Below, in pieces: positions 1-7,109 of a stretch of DNA of 17,362 nucleotides. The notes under the pieces were generated by a model. The model had not been told where the DNA came from and made no database searches. It saw nothing but the letters and a program-made list of their open reading frames with translations. The DNA is from CAZXCK01 sp964639225. GTDB lineage: Bacteria > Chloroflexota > Anaerolineae > Aggregatilineales > Phototrophicaceae. The stretch covers positions 1 through 17,362 of the forward strand of contig CAZXCK010000094.1 of the NCBI GenBank assembly GCA_964639225.1. The letters run 5' to 3'. The translations under genes and the position numbers were made by a program. Numbering within the stretch: position 1 is the stretch's first letter; every line of letters begins with the position of its first letter.

Positions 1-270
1 CGTCGCCGGTCTCGCTGGTGGCGGCGGGCTGCATATCGGCCAGCCAGTCGGGGACAGCCTCTGCTTCGGCGTCGTCCTCGTCGAATACCAACTCGTCTTC
101 GTCGTCGTCGCCGGTCTCGCTGGTGGCGGCGGGCTGCATATCGGCCAGCCAGTCGGGGACGGCCTCTTCGGCGGCTTCGTCCTCGTCGAATACCAACTCG
201 TCTTCGTCGTCGTCGCCGGTCTCGCTGGCGGCGGCGGGCTGCATATCGGCCAGCCAGTCGGGGACGGCTT
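1..270 (-). repeat. 105-bp in-frame tandem repeat (35 residues) at the left edge
   Basis: Units start at 1, 106 and 211 on the plus strand and are nearly identical. The third is only partly conserved and fades out near 270. The period of 105 bp is a multiple of three and encodes a 35-residue unit with the cores VPDWLADMQPAA and ETGDDDEDELVFDED. The array may continue beyond the window. Near-identity at the DNA level suggests recent expansion, and copy number may vary between strains. Confidence 0.9.
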
Positions 271-2557
271 CAGTTGGTTCGGCTTCTTCTTCGCTGTCGT
301 CATCATCGGCGCTGTCACTGACCGAACGCAGCCAGTCCGGCGTGTCCTCGGCAGGGCTGGCGAAGGGTTCATCAGCGTCGCCCCACTGGAAACCGTCTTC
401 GGTGTCGCCGAACAGCCCCGGTTCGCCAAAACCCGACGTTTCCGGCTGATCGTCGTCTGCTTCGTCGTCATCATCGGAAGCGACGCTGAACTGCGGCCAG
501 TCGAATGGTTCGGCGGGCATTCCGGGCGACGCCTGCTGCGTCTCTTCATCGTGCTCGCTGGTTAACCAGTCGAGCGAGAACTCGTCCGGCTCACTGGCGG
601 AATCAGTGCCGGCGTCTGACTGTTCGTCATCATCGTCCGGTTCAGTCAACCAATCGGGGAACTCGGTGTCGTTTTTGTCCGGCATGATATCCTGCCTATC
701 TTCTTCCTGTCCGGTCGGGTGGAAAGTAGTCGGTTCGATCTCTGGCGCGTCTTCTTCAGTTGGAATGGTATCAGCGGTGACAGCGTGCTCGCTGGCATCG
801 ACCCGGTCAATACCCGGGCTGTCTTCGCTGACCAGGGATTCGATATCGAGCAGTTCATCCAGCAGCGAATCGTCCGCCAGCCAGTCGAGCGGGTCCGCCT
901 CGTCGTCGTCCGACTGAGCAGGGCCAAAGGCGGCCTCGGCGGGCTGGTCGTCGTCCAGGATTTCAACGCCGCTCTGATGCAGCCAGGCGAGCGGGTCTTC
1001 GTCTTGTTCGTCGTCTTCATCGTCGGCGACGATAATATCCGCTTCGGCGGGCTGGTCGTCGTCCAGGATTTCGACGCCGCTCTGATGCAGCCAGGCGAGC
1101 GGGTCTTCGTCTTCAGGGTCGGAGAGTTCGCCCGCCGGGTCGTCAAATTCGACAGTGCCGCGCCGCTGGATTGAGTCGGCGTTTTCCACCATCTCGATGC
1201 CGCTGTCGCGCATCCAGGCGAGCGGGTCTTCTTCGTCCTCGTCGTCAGTGGTGGCGCGCTGAGGCACGGCATCGTCGTCGCTGGCTTCGCTCTCGGTTTG
1301 TAAGGGTTCGGCGGGCGCGTCGTCAGCGGGGAGATCGGCGAACAGGTCCGCTGTGTTGAGCAGCGGCTGGGGTTCGTCCTGCGCTGCTTGGGGAGTGTCA
1401 TCCGTGTCATCGTCGCTAAGTGACGCCAGCAGGCCCGTCAGGCCGCGTTTGCGTGTGGTGGGCGGCGGCACAGGCCGTTGCTCGCGGAAGGGATCGCTGG
1501 CAGTGGTCTGTTCGTTGGCGGTGGCGCTGGCATCGGCTACATCGTCCAGCCAGTCGAGTTCCTGCGAGTCGCTGGGTGGCGCGCCCAGCCAGTCCGATGC
1601 TGGTTCGGGTTCGGCGACGATGGTATCGCCGGAAGCGGTCTCCAGCAGATCGGCGTCATCGGGCAGGGTATCCAGCGGCGAGACATCCGCCGGGCGTTCG
1701 TCTTCGTCGGGTTCGGCTGGCGGTGCGTCGGGGGTGTGGTCGATCTGGCTGAGCCAGTCCGGCGTGGACGACGCCAGCCGCCGGCGGGCATCGGCCTGAT
1801 AATCGGCTTCCTGGACCTGGATCACATCGTCGTCTGGCGGGGCGCCGCGCGCCAGTTCCAGCGCCAGGTAGGGATTGACGGCTTCCAGGCGGCTGAGGTA
1901 ACGCTGCGCGTCTGACGGGCGCTGCTGGTCCAGCCACAGCTCGATGAGCATGGTGTTGGCTTCCAGGCAGTCGGGCAGCGTTTCCAGCACGTCGAGGGCC
2001 ACGCGGGCCGCCTCGACCTGATCGCCGGATTCGCGCAGCACTCGCGCCAGCAGCAGGCGCAGGTCCACCCGGTCGGGTTTTTGCTGCAAAGCGCGCCGCA
2101 GCGCGGCGGCGGACTGTTCATAGAGGCCGTTGCGGGCGTACTGGCGAGCGACCGCGCCAACAGTGAGCTGCAAGCGGGGCTGCTCTACGCCGCGATAGTC
2201 GCGGTAGAGCTGGCGCAGACTTTTGATAATTTCGGTATTGTTGGTATCCTGTTCCTGGACACGTTCCAGATGCCAGATGGCGTCCAGGGGCTGGTCGGTG
2301 TGGCGGTAGACCTCGCTGAGGCCGCGATGGGCGAAGGCATCGTCCGGGGCGACACTCAGAATACGGCGCAGAACCTCGCCGGCGTCGTCCCAGCGTTTAT
2401 CCAGCAACAGCGCCTGCCCCAGAAGGCGATAGGCGGCGATGTTTTTCGGGAACTGTTGCAGAATAGCGCGACTGTGGAAGGCCGCCTGATCGTACAGACC
2501 CTCACCCAGCAGTGTATCGATTCTGGTGAGATATTGGTTTAGACTGGTATCCGCCAT
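1..2557 (-). CDS. TPR protein with long acidic DWL-motif repeat region (3' end outside window)
   Basis: The frame stays open from ATG at 2557 to the window edge (852 codons, no stop seen), so the gene is partial at its C terminus. Residues 1 to about 235 are helical, with TPR-like pairs such as GLYDQAAFHSRAI, RWDDAGEVLRRIL and GLYEQSAAALRRAL. From about residue 265 the chain is dominated by Asp/Glu, Ala and Pro, and is punctuated by short motifs of the form (P/L)(D/A)WL. Their tryptophans are near residues 268, 323, 336, 448, 489, 525, 559, 636, 664, 687, 742, 768, 803 and 838. Two repeat families are nearly exact: a 36-residue unit (DPLAWLHQSGVEILDDD) and a 35-residue unit (VPDWLADMQPAA). 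No signal peptide or membrane segment is seen, so it is probably cytoplasmic. TPRs usually bind proteins. The acidic region is probably disordered and may display linear binding motifs, which is inference. An extended -10 lies at 2622-2614. The function is unknown. Confidence 0.85.
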   Translation of the reverse strand, partial: MADTSLNQYLTRIDTLLGEGLYDQAAFHSRAILQQFPKNIAAYRLLGQALLLDKRWDDAGEVLRRILSVAPDDAFAHRGLSEVYRHTDQPLDAIWHLERVQEQDTNNTEIIKSLRQLYRDYRGVEQPRLQLTVGAVARQYARNGLYEQSAAALRRALQQKPDRVDLRLLLARVLRESGDQVEAARVALDVLETLPDCLEANTMLIELWLDQQRPSDAQRYLSRLEAVNPYLALELARGAPPDDDVIQVQEADYQADARRRLASSTPDWLSQIDHTPDAPPAEPDEDERPADVSPLDTLPDDADLLETASGDTIVAEPEPASDWLGAPPSDSQELDWLDDVADASATANEQTTASDPFREQRPVPPPTTRKRGLTGLLASLSDDDTDDTPQAAQDEPQPLLNTADLFADLPADDAPAEPLQTESEASDDDAVPQRATTDDEDEEDPLAWMRDSGIEMVENADSIQRRGTVEFDDPAGELSDPEDEDPLAWLHQSGVEILDDDQPAEADIIVADDEDDEQDEDPLAWLHQSGVEILDDDQPAEAAFGPAQSDDDEADPLDWLADDSLLDELLDIESLVSEDSPGIDRVDASEHAVTADTIPTEEDAPEIEPTTFHPTGQEEDRQDIMPDKNDTEFPDWLTEPDDDDEQSDAGTDSASEPDEFSLDWLTSEHDEETQQASPGMPAEPFDWPQFSVASDDDDEADDDQPETSGFGEPGLFGDTEDGFQWGDADEPFASPAEDTPDWLRSVSDSADDDDSEEEAEPTEAVPDWLADMQPAAASETGDDDEDELVFDEDEAAEEAVPDWLADMQPAATSETGDDDEDELVFDEDDAEAEAVPDWLADMQPAATSETGD
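941..1111 (-). repeat. 108-bp in-frame repeat (36 residues), two near-identical copies
   Basis: The block encoding DPLAWLHQSGVEILDDDQP occurs twice, with matching points at 941 and 1049 on the plus strand (a 108-bp offset). Over the shared core of about 60 bp the copies differ at only one or two bases. A diverged relative (DPLAWMRDSGIEMVEN) lies near 1180-1230, and a weaker one (ADPLDWLADDSLLDELL) near 860-895. It is a second repeat family inside the TPR/DWL protein. Confidence 0.85.
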
Positions 2558-2613
2558 CGTCAATCCGAATGCGCCGTTTAAGGTTCGAGATCGCCCGTGC
2601 TCTCGCTGCAAAA

Positions 2614-2622
2614 ATTATAACA
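2614..2622 (-). promoter_or_regulatory. Extended -10 promoter element for the TPR/DWL gene
   Basis: On the minus strand the site reads TGTTATAAT, a perfect extended -10 (TGn plus TATAAT), 57 bases upstream of the ATG at 2557. No good -35 is found at 16-18 bp. The opposite strand of the same site reads TATAAC (2616-2621) and could serve the divergent propeller gene. Confidence 0.6.
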
Positions 2623-2683
2623 CATGAACGAAAATTGCGTCTTAATGCATCGATGGATTAACCACTATCGCATATTTGGCCGG

Positions 2684-3916
2684 ATGCGGCAAATTCAGGG
2701 TGGGCCAGAGGTTCCGCCGCCAGCGGTTCAAAATCGCTGGTTACAGGGAGCCGGGCGACTGCTGCTGCTGATTCTGCTGCTGGCCGGGTCGGGCAGCCTG
2801 CGCGCCGCTGACGATGCGCCGGGCGAGCATCCGACGCTGGCTGACTTCTGGGACGGGCGCGCCGAGTGGGTGCTGGACATCTACGACGTGGGGCTGCCGG
2901 TCGGCGAGAGCGACACGGTGGACAGGGGCGATGGCGTGTTCTGGTCTTACCTGCACGCCAGCCATGAATCCGCCGGGGTGCTCGATTCCTGCGGCGAGCC
3001 GGTGGCCTTCCCCGGCTGCCTGACGCGCTGGGAGAGCGTGGACGGCGGCCTGAGCTTTTCGCTGCCGGTGGCGGTGTGCGCCATCCCCTGCCAGAGCTGC
3101 CCCTGCGACGACGAACGCGACCATCACGGCGACACACCCGCCGGGACTCGCGCCGCCGCCCAGCAGTACCCGCGTGTGTTCTTCACCGATGACGAGGCGT
3201 ATCTGGTTTATGAGTGGCACGCGCAGACCATCGTGCGGCGCTCCGATGATGGCATCACCTGGTCGGCATGGTCGTATCTGCGCTCGCCGGGGGGAACGTG
3301 GCACAGCGACTTCGCCCCGTGCAGCGAAGTGGAACGCATCGGGCCGCATCCCAACATTCGCGGGGAGATTCACAACTGTCTGGTGGGCGCGCCGCCCGGT
3401 CTGTACGTCGAGGGCGACACGCTGTACGTGTTCGTCGGGGTGGGGTCGGCACCGGCGCATATGCGCTGTTACAAGGGCGACCGTCACGGTCCGCTGGATG
3501 CGCTGCGGCAGTGCGATCACGATCCGCTGTTTGGCGGCGCGCGCGAATACGGCCCGGTTGACCTGCGCGGCGCGGACGCCAACGCCTGGTTCGACTTCCG
3601 CTACATCAGCTCGGCGGAGGTGATGCGCGTGGGCGACCATTACTACATGGCCTATGAAGGCGTGCGCGGCCCGGAAGCGCTGGAAATCGGCATGGATACG
3701 CAGTTCGCGCTAGGTTTCGCGCGTTCGGTCGGCCCGGAGATCGACGGCCCCTGGGAGCGCTACCCTGGCAATCCGGTGATTATGGACCTGGACTTTAACT
3801 GGGGAATCGGTCACGCCGATCTGCTGGTCATCGACGGCGTGACCGTCATGTACAGCGCCACCTCGCAGAGCACGCGCGGGCGCTATGTGCTGCGCTGGAT
3901 TGGAGACGAAAACTAA
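2684..3916 (+). CDS. Secreted beta-propeller-like protein (glycosidase-like fold), function unknown
   Basis: With the start at 2684 this is 410 residues. A signal peptide is clear: a hydrophobic run (LLLLILLLAGSGSL) at residues 26-39 and likely cleavage in SLRA|ADDA after residue 41, so the protein is exported. The mature part has repeated blade-like strands typical of five-bladed propellers of the GH43/GH32 type: WSYLHAS, YPRVFFTDDEAYLVYEW, GDTLYVFVGVG, VGDHYYMAYEGVRG, IGHADLLVIDGVTVMYSA. I do not recognise a complete catalytic triad, so enzyme activity is not claimed. A cysteine cluster (CAIPCQSCPC) plus several other Cys suggests disulfides. The start is uncertain. In-frame ATGs also exist at 2624 and 2648, but 2624 sits inside the divergent promoter region and would give an implausibly long N-region. 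None of the three has a good ribosome-binding site. It is a single gene, divergent from the TPR gene. Confidence 0.75.
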   Translation: MRQIQGGPEVPPPAVQNRWLQGAGRLLLLILLLAGSGSLRAADDAPGEHPTLADFWDGRAEWVLDIYDVGLPVGESDTVDRGDGVFWSYLHASHESAGVLDSCGEPVAFPGCLTRWESVDGGLSFSLPVAVCAIPCQSCPCDDERDHHGDTPAGTRAAAQQYPRVFFTDDEAYLVYEWHAQTIVRRSDDGITWSAWSYLRSPGGTWHSDFAPCSEVERIGPHPNIRGEIHNCLVGAPPGLYVEGDTLYVFVGVGSAPAHMRCYKGDRHGPLDALRQCDHDPLFGGAREYGPVDLRGADANAWFDFRYISSAEVMRVGDHYYMAYEGVRGPEALEIGMDTQFALGFARSVGPEIDGPWERYPGNPVIMDLDFNWGIGHADLLVIDGVTVMYSATSQSTRGRYVLRWIGDEN

Positions 3917-3937
3917 CCGTTTCTCATCTGCCATTTA

Positions 3938-3951
3938 AGAACATGTGTTCT
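3938..3951. promoter_or_regulatory. Candidate LexA (SOS) operator, Gram-positive type
   Basis: The site reads AGAACATGTGTTCT: six-base arms around a central TG, containing GAAC-N4-GTTC. This matches the core of the LexA/DinR box known from Bacillus and other Gram-positive-type bacteria (GAACRNRYGTTY). It ends 10 bases upstream of the TATAAT at 3962 and so covers the -35 position of the VOC gene promoter, where a repressor would block RNA polymerase. Binding is inferred from sequence only. Confidence 0.6.
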
Positions 3952-3961
3952 GTATTTGCGG

Positions 3962-3967
3962 TATAAT
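3962..3967 (+). promoter_or_regulatory. -10 box (TATAAT) of the VOC gene
   Basis: A perfect TATAAT lies 33 bases upstream of the ATG at 4001. No good -35 hexamer is present at the expected place, which is occupied by the inverted repeat at 3938-3951. A transcript would begin near 3974, leaving a leader of about 27 bases with AGGAG at 3987-3991. Confidence 0.65.
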
Positions 3968-4000
3968 GAGAACAGGCTCATCGTACAGGAGATGCGAACC

Positions 4001-4372
4001 ATGTCCCCACGTCTGACGAAGGCAGCGCCGGTGCTCTACTGCACCGACCTCAACCGGACCAGTGTGTTTTTCACCGAATCGCTGGGATTCATCGAGCAGT
4101 CGCGTTACGAGGCTGAAGGCTATCTCATTCTGACGCGGGACGAGGTCGAGCTGCATTATCAGCGCCGCGACGACCTGGACCCGGTCAGCAACGACGGCAA
4201 CTGCTATGTGTATGTCGGCGATATCGAGACGCTTTACCACGCATTCAACAGCCGCCCCGGCGTTATTCACCCCAACGGCAGGCTGGTCGAGCAGCCCTGG
4301 CACACGCGCGAGTTCGTGCTGCTGGACCCCGATTACAACGCGCTGCGCTTCGGTGAGTCCATGCGCGGCTGA
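4001..4372 (+). CDS. VOC-family protein, bleomycin-resistance/glyoxalase-like
   Basis: This 123-residue protein is of normal length for a single VOC (vicinal oxygen chelate) unit. It has the two beta-alpha-beta-beta-beta halves: PVLYCTDLNRTSVFFTESLGF (residues 10-30), then CYVYVGDIETLYHAF and PWHTREFVLLDPDYNALRFGE (about 99-119). The ending REF-LLDP-YN-LRFGE is characteristic of the bleomycin-binding (Ble-like) branch, whose members sequester glycopeptide antibiotics as dimers. Other VOC proteins are enzymes, so the substrate here is open. The start at 4001 is chosen because AGGAG (3987-3991) lies 9 bases before it, whereas the ATG at 3992 abuts the AGGAG directly. A LexA-type palindrome overlaps the promoter, so induction by DNA damage is plausible. 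rsmA follows after 112 bases with its own -10. Confidence 0.85.
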   Translation: MSPRLTKAAPVLYCTDLNRTSVFFTESLGFIEQSRYEAEGYLILTRDEVELHYQRRDDLDPVSNDGNCYVYVGDIETLYHAFNSRPGVIHPNGRLVEQPWHTREFVLLDPDYNALRFGESMRG

Positions 4373-4447
4373 AACCGGGTCGCGCTTCGGGAGGGGGTCT
4401 GCGATCTTCCCGTACATGCTTCTCATTCGCGCTTCAGATGCTTACGT

Positions 4448-4453
4448 TATAAT
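4448..4453 (+). promoter_or_regulatory. -10 box (TATAAT) of rsmA
   Basis: TATAAT lies 31 bases upstream of the rsmA start at 4485 and is followed by CGGAGGA (4471-4477) as ribosome-binding site. No convincing -35 is seen. Confidence 0.6.
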
Positions 4454-4484
4454 GGCGTATTGCGGCGCAGCGGAGGACTCCCCC

Positions 4485-5315
4485 ATGACAAACCCCAAAC
4501 TTCTGCTTGACCATCACGATATCGCCCCGAAGAAGGGGCTGGGCCAGAACTTCCTGCACGACCCCAACGCGCTGGAGAAGATCGTCGATACCGCCGACCT
4601 GATGCCCAGCGACACCGTGCTGGAGATCGGCGCGGGTACGGGCACACTCACCGAAGTGCTGGCGCAGAAGGCGCGGCACGTCGTCAGCGTGGAACTGGAC
4701 GAACGTCTGCGGCCCATCTTAGAGGCGCAGCTTGCGCCTTATGACAATGTGGTGCTGGTTTTTGAGGACATTCTGAAGCTGGATGTGCTGCATCTGATCG
4801 GGCCGAAGGATTTTGTCGTCGTGGCCAACGTGCCCTATTACATCACCAGCGCCATCCTGCGCCATCTGCTGGAGCGCCACCGCCGCCCGCGCCGGCTGGT
4901 CCTCACCATGCAGCAGGAAGTCGCCGAACGCATCGTCGCCGTGCCGCCGGAGATGAGCGTGCTGGCGGTCAGCGTGCAGTTTTACGGCCAGCCGCAGATC
5001 GTCACGCGGCTGAAGCCGGGTGTGTTCTGGCCCCGGCCCGATGTAGACAGCGCCGTGCTGCGCGTCGATACCTACGACAAGCCACCGGTCGATGTGCCGG
5101 ATGAGCGGGTCTTTTTCCGGGTGGTGCGGGCCGGTTTCGGGCAGAAGCGCAAGCAGCTTCGCAACGCCCTGAGCGGCGGGCTGGCCATCAAGAGCGCCGC
5201 TGCCGGTCAACTGCTGGCCCAGGCTGGCATCGACCCCACCCGCCGCGCCGAGACGCTCACGCTCGACGAGTGGGCCGCGCTGGCGCGCATGTATGCCGCG
5301 CTCAGTTCGGTTTAG
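4485..5315 (+). CDS. rsmA: 16S rRNA (adenine(1518)-N6/adenine(1519)-N6)-dimethyltransferase
   Basis: This 276-residue protein, also called KsgA, transfers four methyl groups from S-adenosylmethionine to two adjacent adenines in the terminal helix of 16S rRNA during late 30S assembly. Family hallmarks are in order: KKGLGQNFLHD (residues 16-26), SAM motif I VLEIGAGTGTLTE (45-57), the acidic SAM ribose ligand E70, motif IV NVPYY (115-119; NLPY in most members), the conserved FWPRPDVDSAVL (181-192), and QKRKQLRNAL (220-229) in the C-terminal helical domain. The length is normal. The start at 4485 is supported by CGGAGGA ending 7 bases upstream and by alignment of the N terminus with the family. 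The longer open frame upstream has no support. It is convergent with the SH3b/Excalibur gene, with a perfect hairpin between them. Confidence 0.96.
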   Translation: MTNPKLLLDHHDIAPKKGLGQNFLHDPNALEKIVDTADLMPSDTVLEIGAGTGTLTEVLAQKARHVVSVELDERLRPILEAQLAPYDNVVLVFEDILKLDVLHLIGPKDFVVVANVPYYITSAILRHLLERHRRPRRLVLTMQQEVAERIVAVPPEMSVLAVSVQFYGQPQIVTRLKPGVFWPRPDVDSAVLRVDTYDKPPVDVPDERVFFRVVRAGFGQKRKQLRNALSGGLAIKSAAAGQLLAQAGIDPTRRAETLTLDEWAALARMYAALSSV

Positions 5316-5343
5316 AGTGTTTTTGACTTCAGGGGTATTGGCC

Positions 5344-5368
5344 GGGGGCGATTCAGCGAATCGCCCCC
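5344..5368. terminator. Convergent-gene hairpin, probable bidirectional terminator without a clear U-tract
   Basis: Perfect 11-bp inverted repeat: GGGGGCGATTC, loop AGC, GAATCGCCCCC. It lies 28 bases after the rsmA stop and 25 bases beyond the stop of the minus-strand gene, so it is well placed for both. Neither side has a real T-run, so termination may be weak or the hairpin may protect the 3' ends. Confidence 0.6.
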
Positions 5369-5393
5369 GTTGGATTCTGGCAAGGGTGCGTTG

Positions 5394-7109
5394 TCAGGGA
5401 GCCTGCCCGGCGCACAGAGTCGTCTGGCAGGGGACGCCGTTGTTCTCCGGGTCCAGGGAGAAGTTACCGGCCTGCAGGCAGGCGTAGGCTTCCTGGCAAG
5501 ACGAGAGCTGCGCGCAGGTAAACGCCAGACTGGGGCAGGCCACCGATACCGGCTGCTGGCCGGGGCTGCTGCTGGGCGGTGTGGTGGGAGACAGCGGCGG
5601 AATCACGATGGGCGGCACCACCGGCGCCGGTTCCGTGAATTCGTACTGGCCGGTTTCCGGGTTGAGCACCAGCGCATCGCCGGGGACAGCCGTCTGCTGA
5701 TCGACGATGACAAAGCCATATTCGGACTGTTCCGGCGGCACCAGCACCAGGTCCGGCGTGCTGACGATGAGCACGTAGCGACCCGTGACCGGGATGGGAA
5801 TCGGCCCCAGGCGCACCGATGGCGCTTCCTCGACGCCGCGCCCTACGCCTAAGAAGGCGGTCGGGTTATCCAGTGGAGTCACGGCCACCAGCGGCACCAT
5901 GCCGTCCGGTCTGGCGACGAGTTCTACCCGCAGCGACTGGCTCTCGGTGGCCTCGAAGCAGTAGCCGCGCGCGGTAAAGCGCCGCGTCAGATTATCGACG
6001 ATGAGTTGGTTCAGGCTAATCAGCGGCAGAATAGTCACTTCGCCGGCGTGGCTGAACAGGCACTGGTCGTCGCCCAGTTCGGGCGGCGGCGGGATGAGTT
6101 CGTCCAGGCGGCGGCGCAGGTCGGCGAACTGCTGGTCGGCCAGCGCGACGATCTCCAGCGCGCCGATCACGGTCGCCTCACCGACCGGGTTAGCCGTGCC
6201 GGGCTGGTTGCACACCTCGATGAACAGGTCAATCGCCTGACGCACGTTGAACATGGCGTCATTGAACAGCGTTTCCAGCGGTTCCAGCCGGACGTAATAG
6301 GCGGCCAGCAGCGGACGCGGAATGTTATAGCTGCTCGGACGCGCCGGATACGGGCGGCAGTACGCCCGGCCACTGAGCGCGGCGTCGGTCCACGAAGCGC
6401 GGATGGCGTCCAGTGAGGGCTGCGCCAGGTCCACCCGTGCCCGCATCAGGTAGAGCGTGTCCAGGTAATCGTCGGCCACTGGCTGCGAGATGGGCAGCTC
6501 CTCGGCCACAATGCCGTCAATGGGCAGGCTGGTGATGTTCTGCCCTGGCGCGAACTCGACGAACGAGGCCGTCACCCAGCCCAGCGTGCCCTCAAAGTTG
6601 ACCTGAATCCAGCGGTTGCTGGCGGTGCGTCCCAGCAGCGGCATCTCGGTGAAGCGGGGCGCGTCGGCCAGTACGGGATAGCCCCGACTGGGACCGGCGC
6701 GCACGCGCAGGCCGCTGGTCGCCAGCCGCCCGATGACCGGACTGGTGGCACTGGTGAGACCGGCACGCGGCGACTCGAAGCCGCCATACGGAATCGAGCG
6801 CGGGTCCGCGACCGGCAGCGCGCCCAGGTCGCCACTGAGGACGCGCAGCGGCGCCAGGCCGACCCAGCCTTCGTCGCCGTTGAAATCGACCCGAATCCAT
6901 TCGTCGTCGGGGCTGCGCCCGGTAACGATCTCAAACAGGTAACCGGCGGGGACGGTCCCCAGCACCTCTGCCCCGATGGCCGGGACGATTCGCACGTTGG
7001 CAAATTCGTTGACGACTACGGCGGTCACGCCATGCTGAGCCAGAATCCCAGCCGGGAACCAGCTCAATACCCCCAGGCACAACGCCAACCAGATGGCCCT
7101 TTTGCGCAT
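5394..7109 (-). CDS. Secreted protein with two SH3b domains and a C-terminal Excalibur-like calcium-binding domain
   Basis: This 571-residue protein begins with a signal peptide (MRKRAIWLALCLGVLSWFPA, likely cleavage ILA|QHG after residue 24). Two bacterial SH3 domains follow, at about 28-90 (NVRIVPAIGAEVLGTVPAG ... WIRVDFNGDEGWV) and about 127-186 (GLRVRAGPSRGYPVL ... WIQVNFEGTLGWV). SH3b domains commonly bind cell-wall peptides. The middle (about 195-510) is unrecognised. A Pro/Thr/Ser-rich linker (PPIVIPPLSPTTPPSSSP) precedes a six-cysteine tail at about 525-566. Its LDPENNGVPC resembles the Excalibur loop DxDxDGxxCE, here with D553, E555 and N557 as possible calcium ligands. The start at 7109 is chosen because GAGGGAGA stands just upstream and the signal peptide begins there; a longer in-frame ATG at 7235 is not plausible. 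The extended -10 is at 7147-7139. It probably acts at the cell surface. Confidence 0.88.
   Translation of the reverse strand: MRKRAIWLALCLGVLSWFPAGILAQHGVTAVVVNEFANVRIVPAIGAEVLGTVPAGYLFEIVTGRSPDDEWIRVDFNGDEGWVGLAPLRVLSGDLGALPVADPRSIPYGGFESPRAGLTSATSPVIGRLATSGLRVRAGPSRGYPVLADAPRFTEMPLLGRTASNRWIQVNFEGTLGWVTASFVEFAPGQNITSLPIDGIVAEELPISQPVADDYLDTLYLMRARVDLAQPSLDAIRASWTDAALSGRAYCRPYPARPSSYNIPRPLLAAYYVRLEPLETLFNDAMFNVRQAIDLFIEVCNQPGTANPVGEATVIGALEIVALADQQFADLRRRLDELIPPPPELGDDQCLFSHAGEVTILPLISLNQLIVDNLTRRFTARGYCFEATESQSLRVELVARPDGMVPLVAVTPLDNPTAFLGVGRGVEEAPSVRLGPIPIPVTGRYVLIVSTPDLVLVPPEQSEYGFVIVDQQTAVPGDALVLNPETGQYEFTEPAPVVPPIVIPPLSPTTPPSSSPGQQPVSVACPSLAFTCAQLSSCQEAYACLQAGNFSLDPENNGVPCQTTLCAGQAP

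Noticed and set aside
1..270. Evenly spaced near-identical repeats suggesting a CRISPR or satellite array
   Set aside because: The period is 105 bp with no unique spacers, and it translates in frame as a 35-residue protein repeat.
646..1410. Open frame of 254 codons on the minus strand, and several Ser- or Arg-rich plus-strand frames at 1-2000
   Set aside because: They are out-of-frame readings of the acidic repeat gene. The poly-Ser and poly-Arg composition comes from GAC/GAA-rich codons read in the wrong frame.
2741..3640. Minus-strand open frame of 299 codons opposite the propeller gene
   Set aside because: The plus strand encodes a protein with a signal peptide and blade motifs, while the antisense product has no recognisable features.
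4206..4484. N-terminal extension of rsmA by 93 codons
   Set aside because: It overlaps the VOC gene in another frame and the rsmA promoter. The family N terminus and a CGGAGGA site fix the start at 4485.
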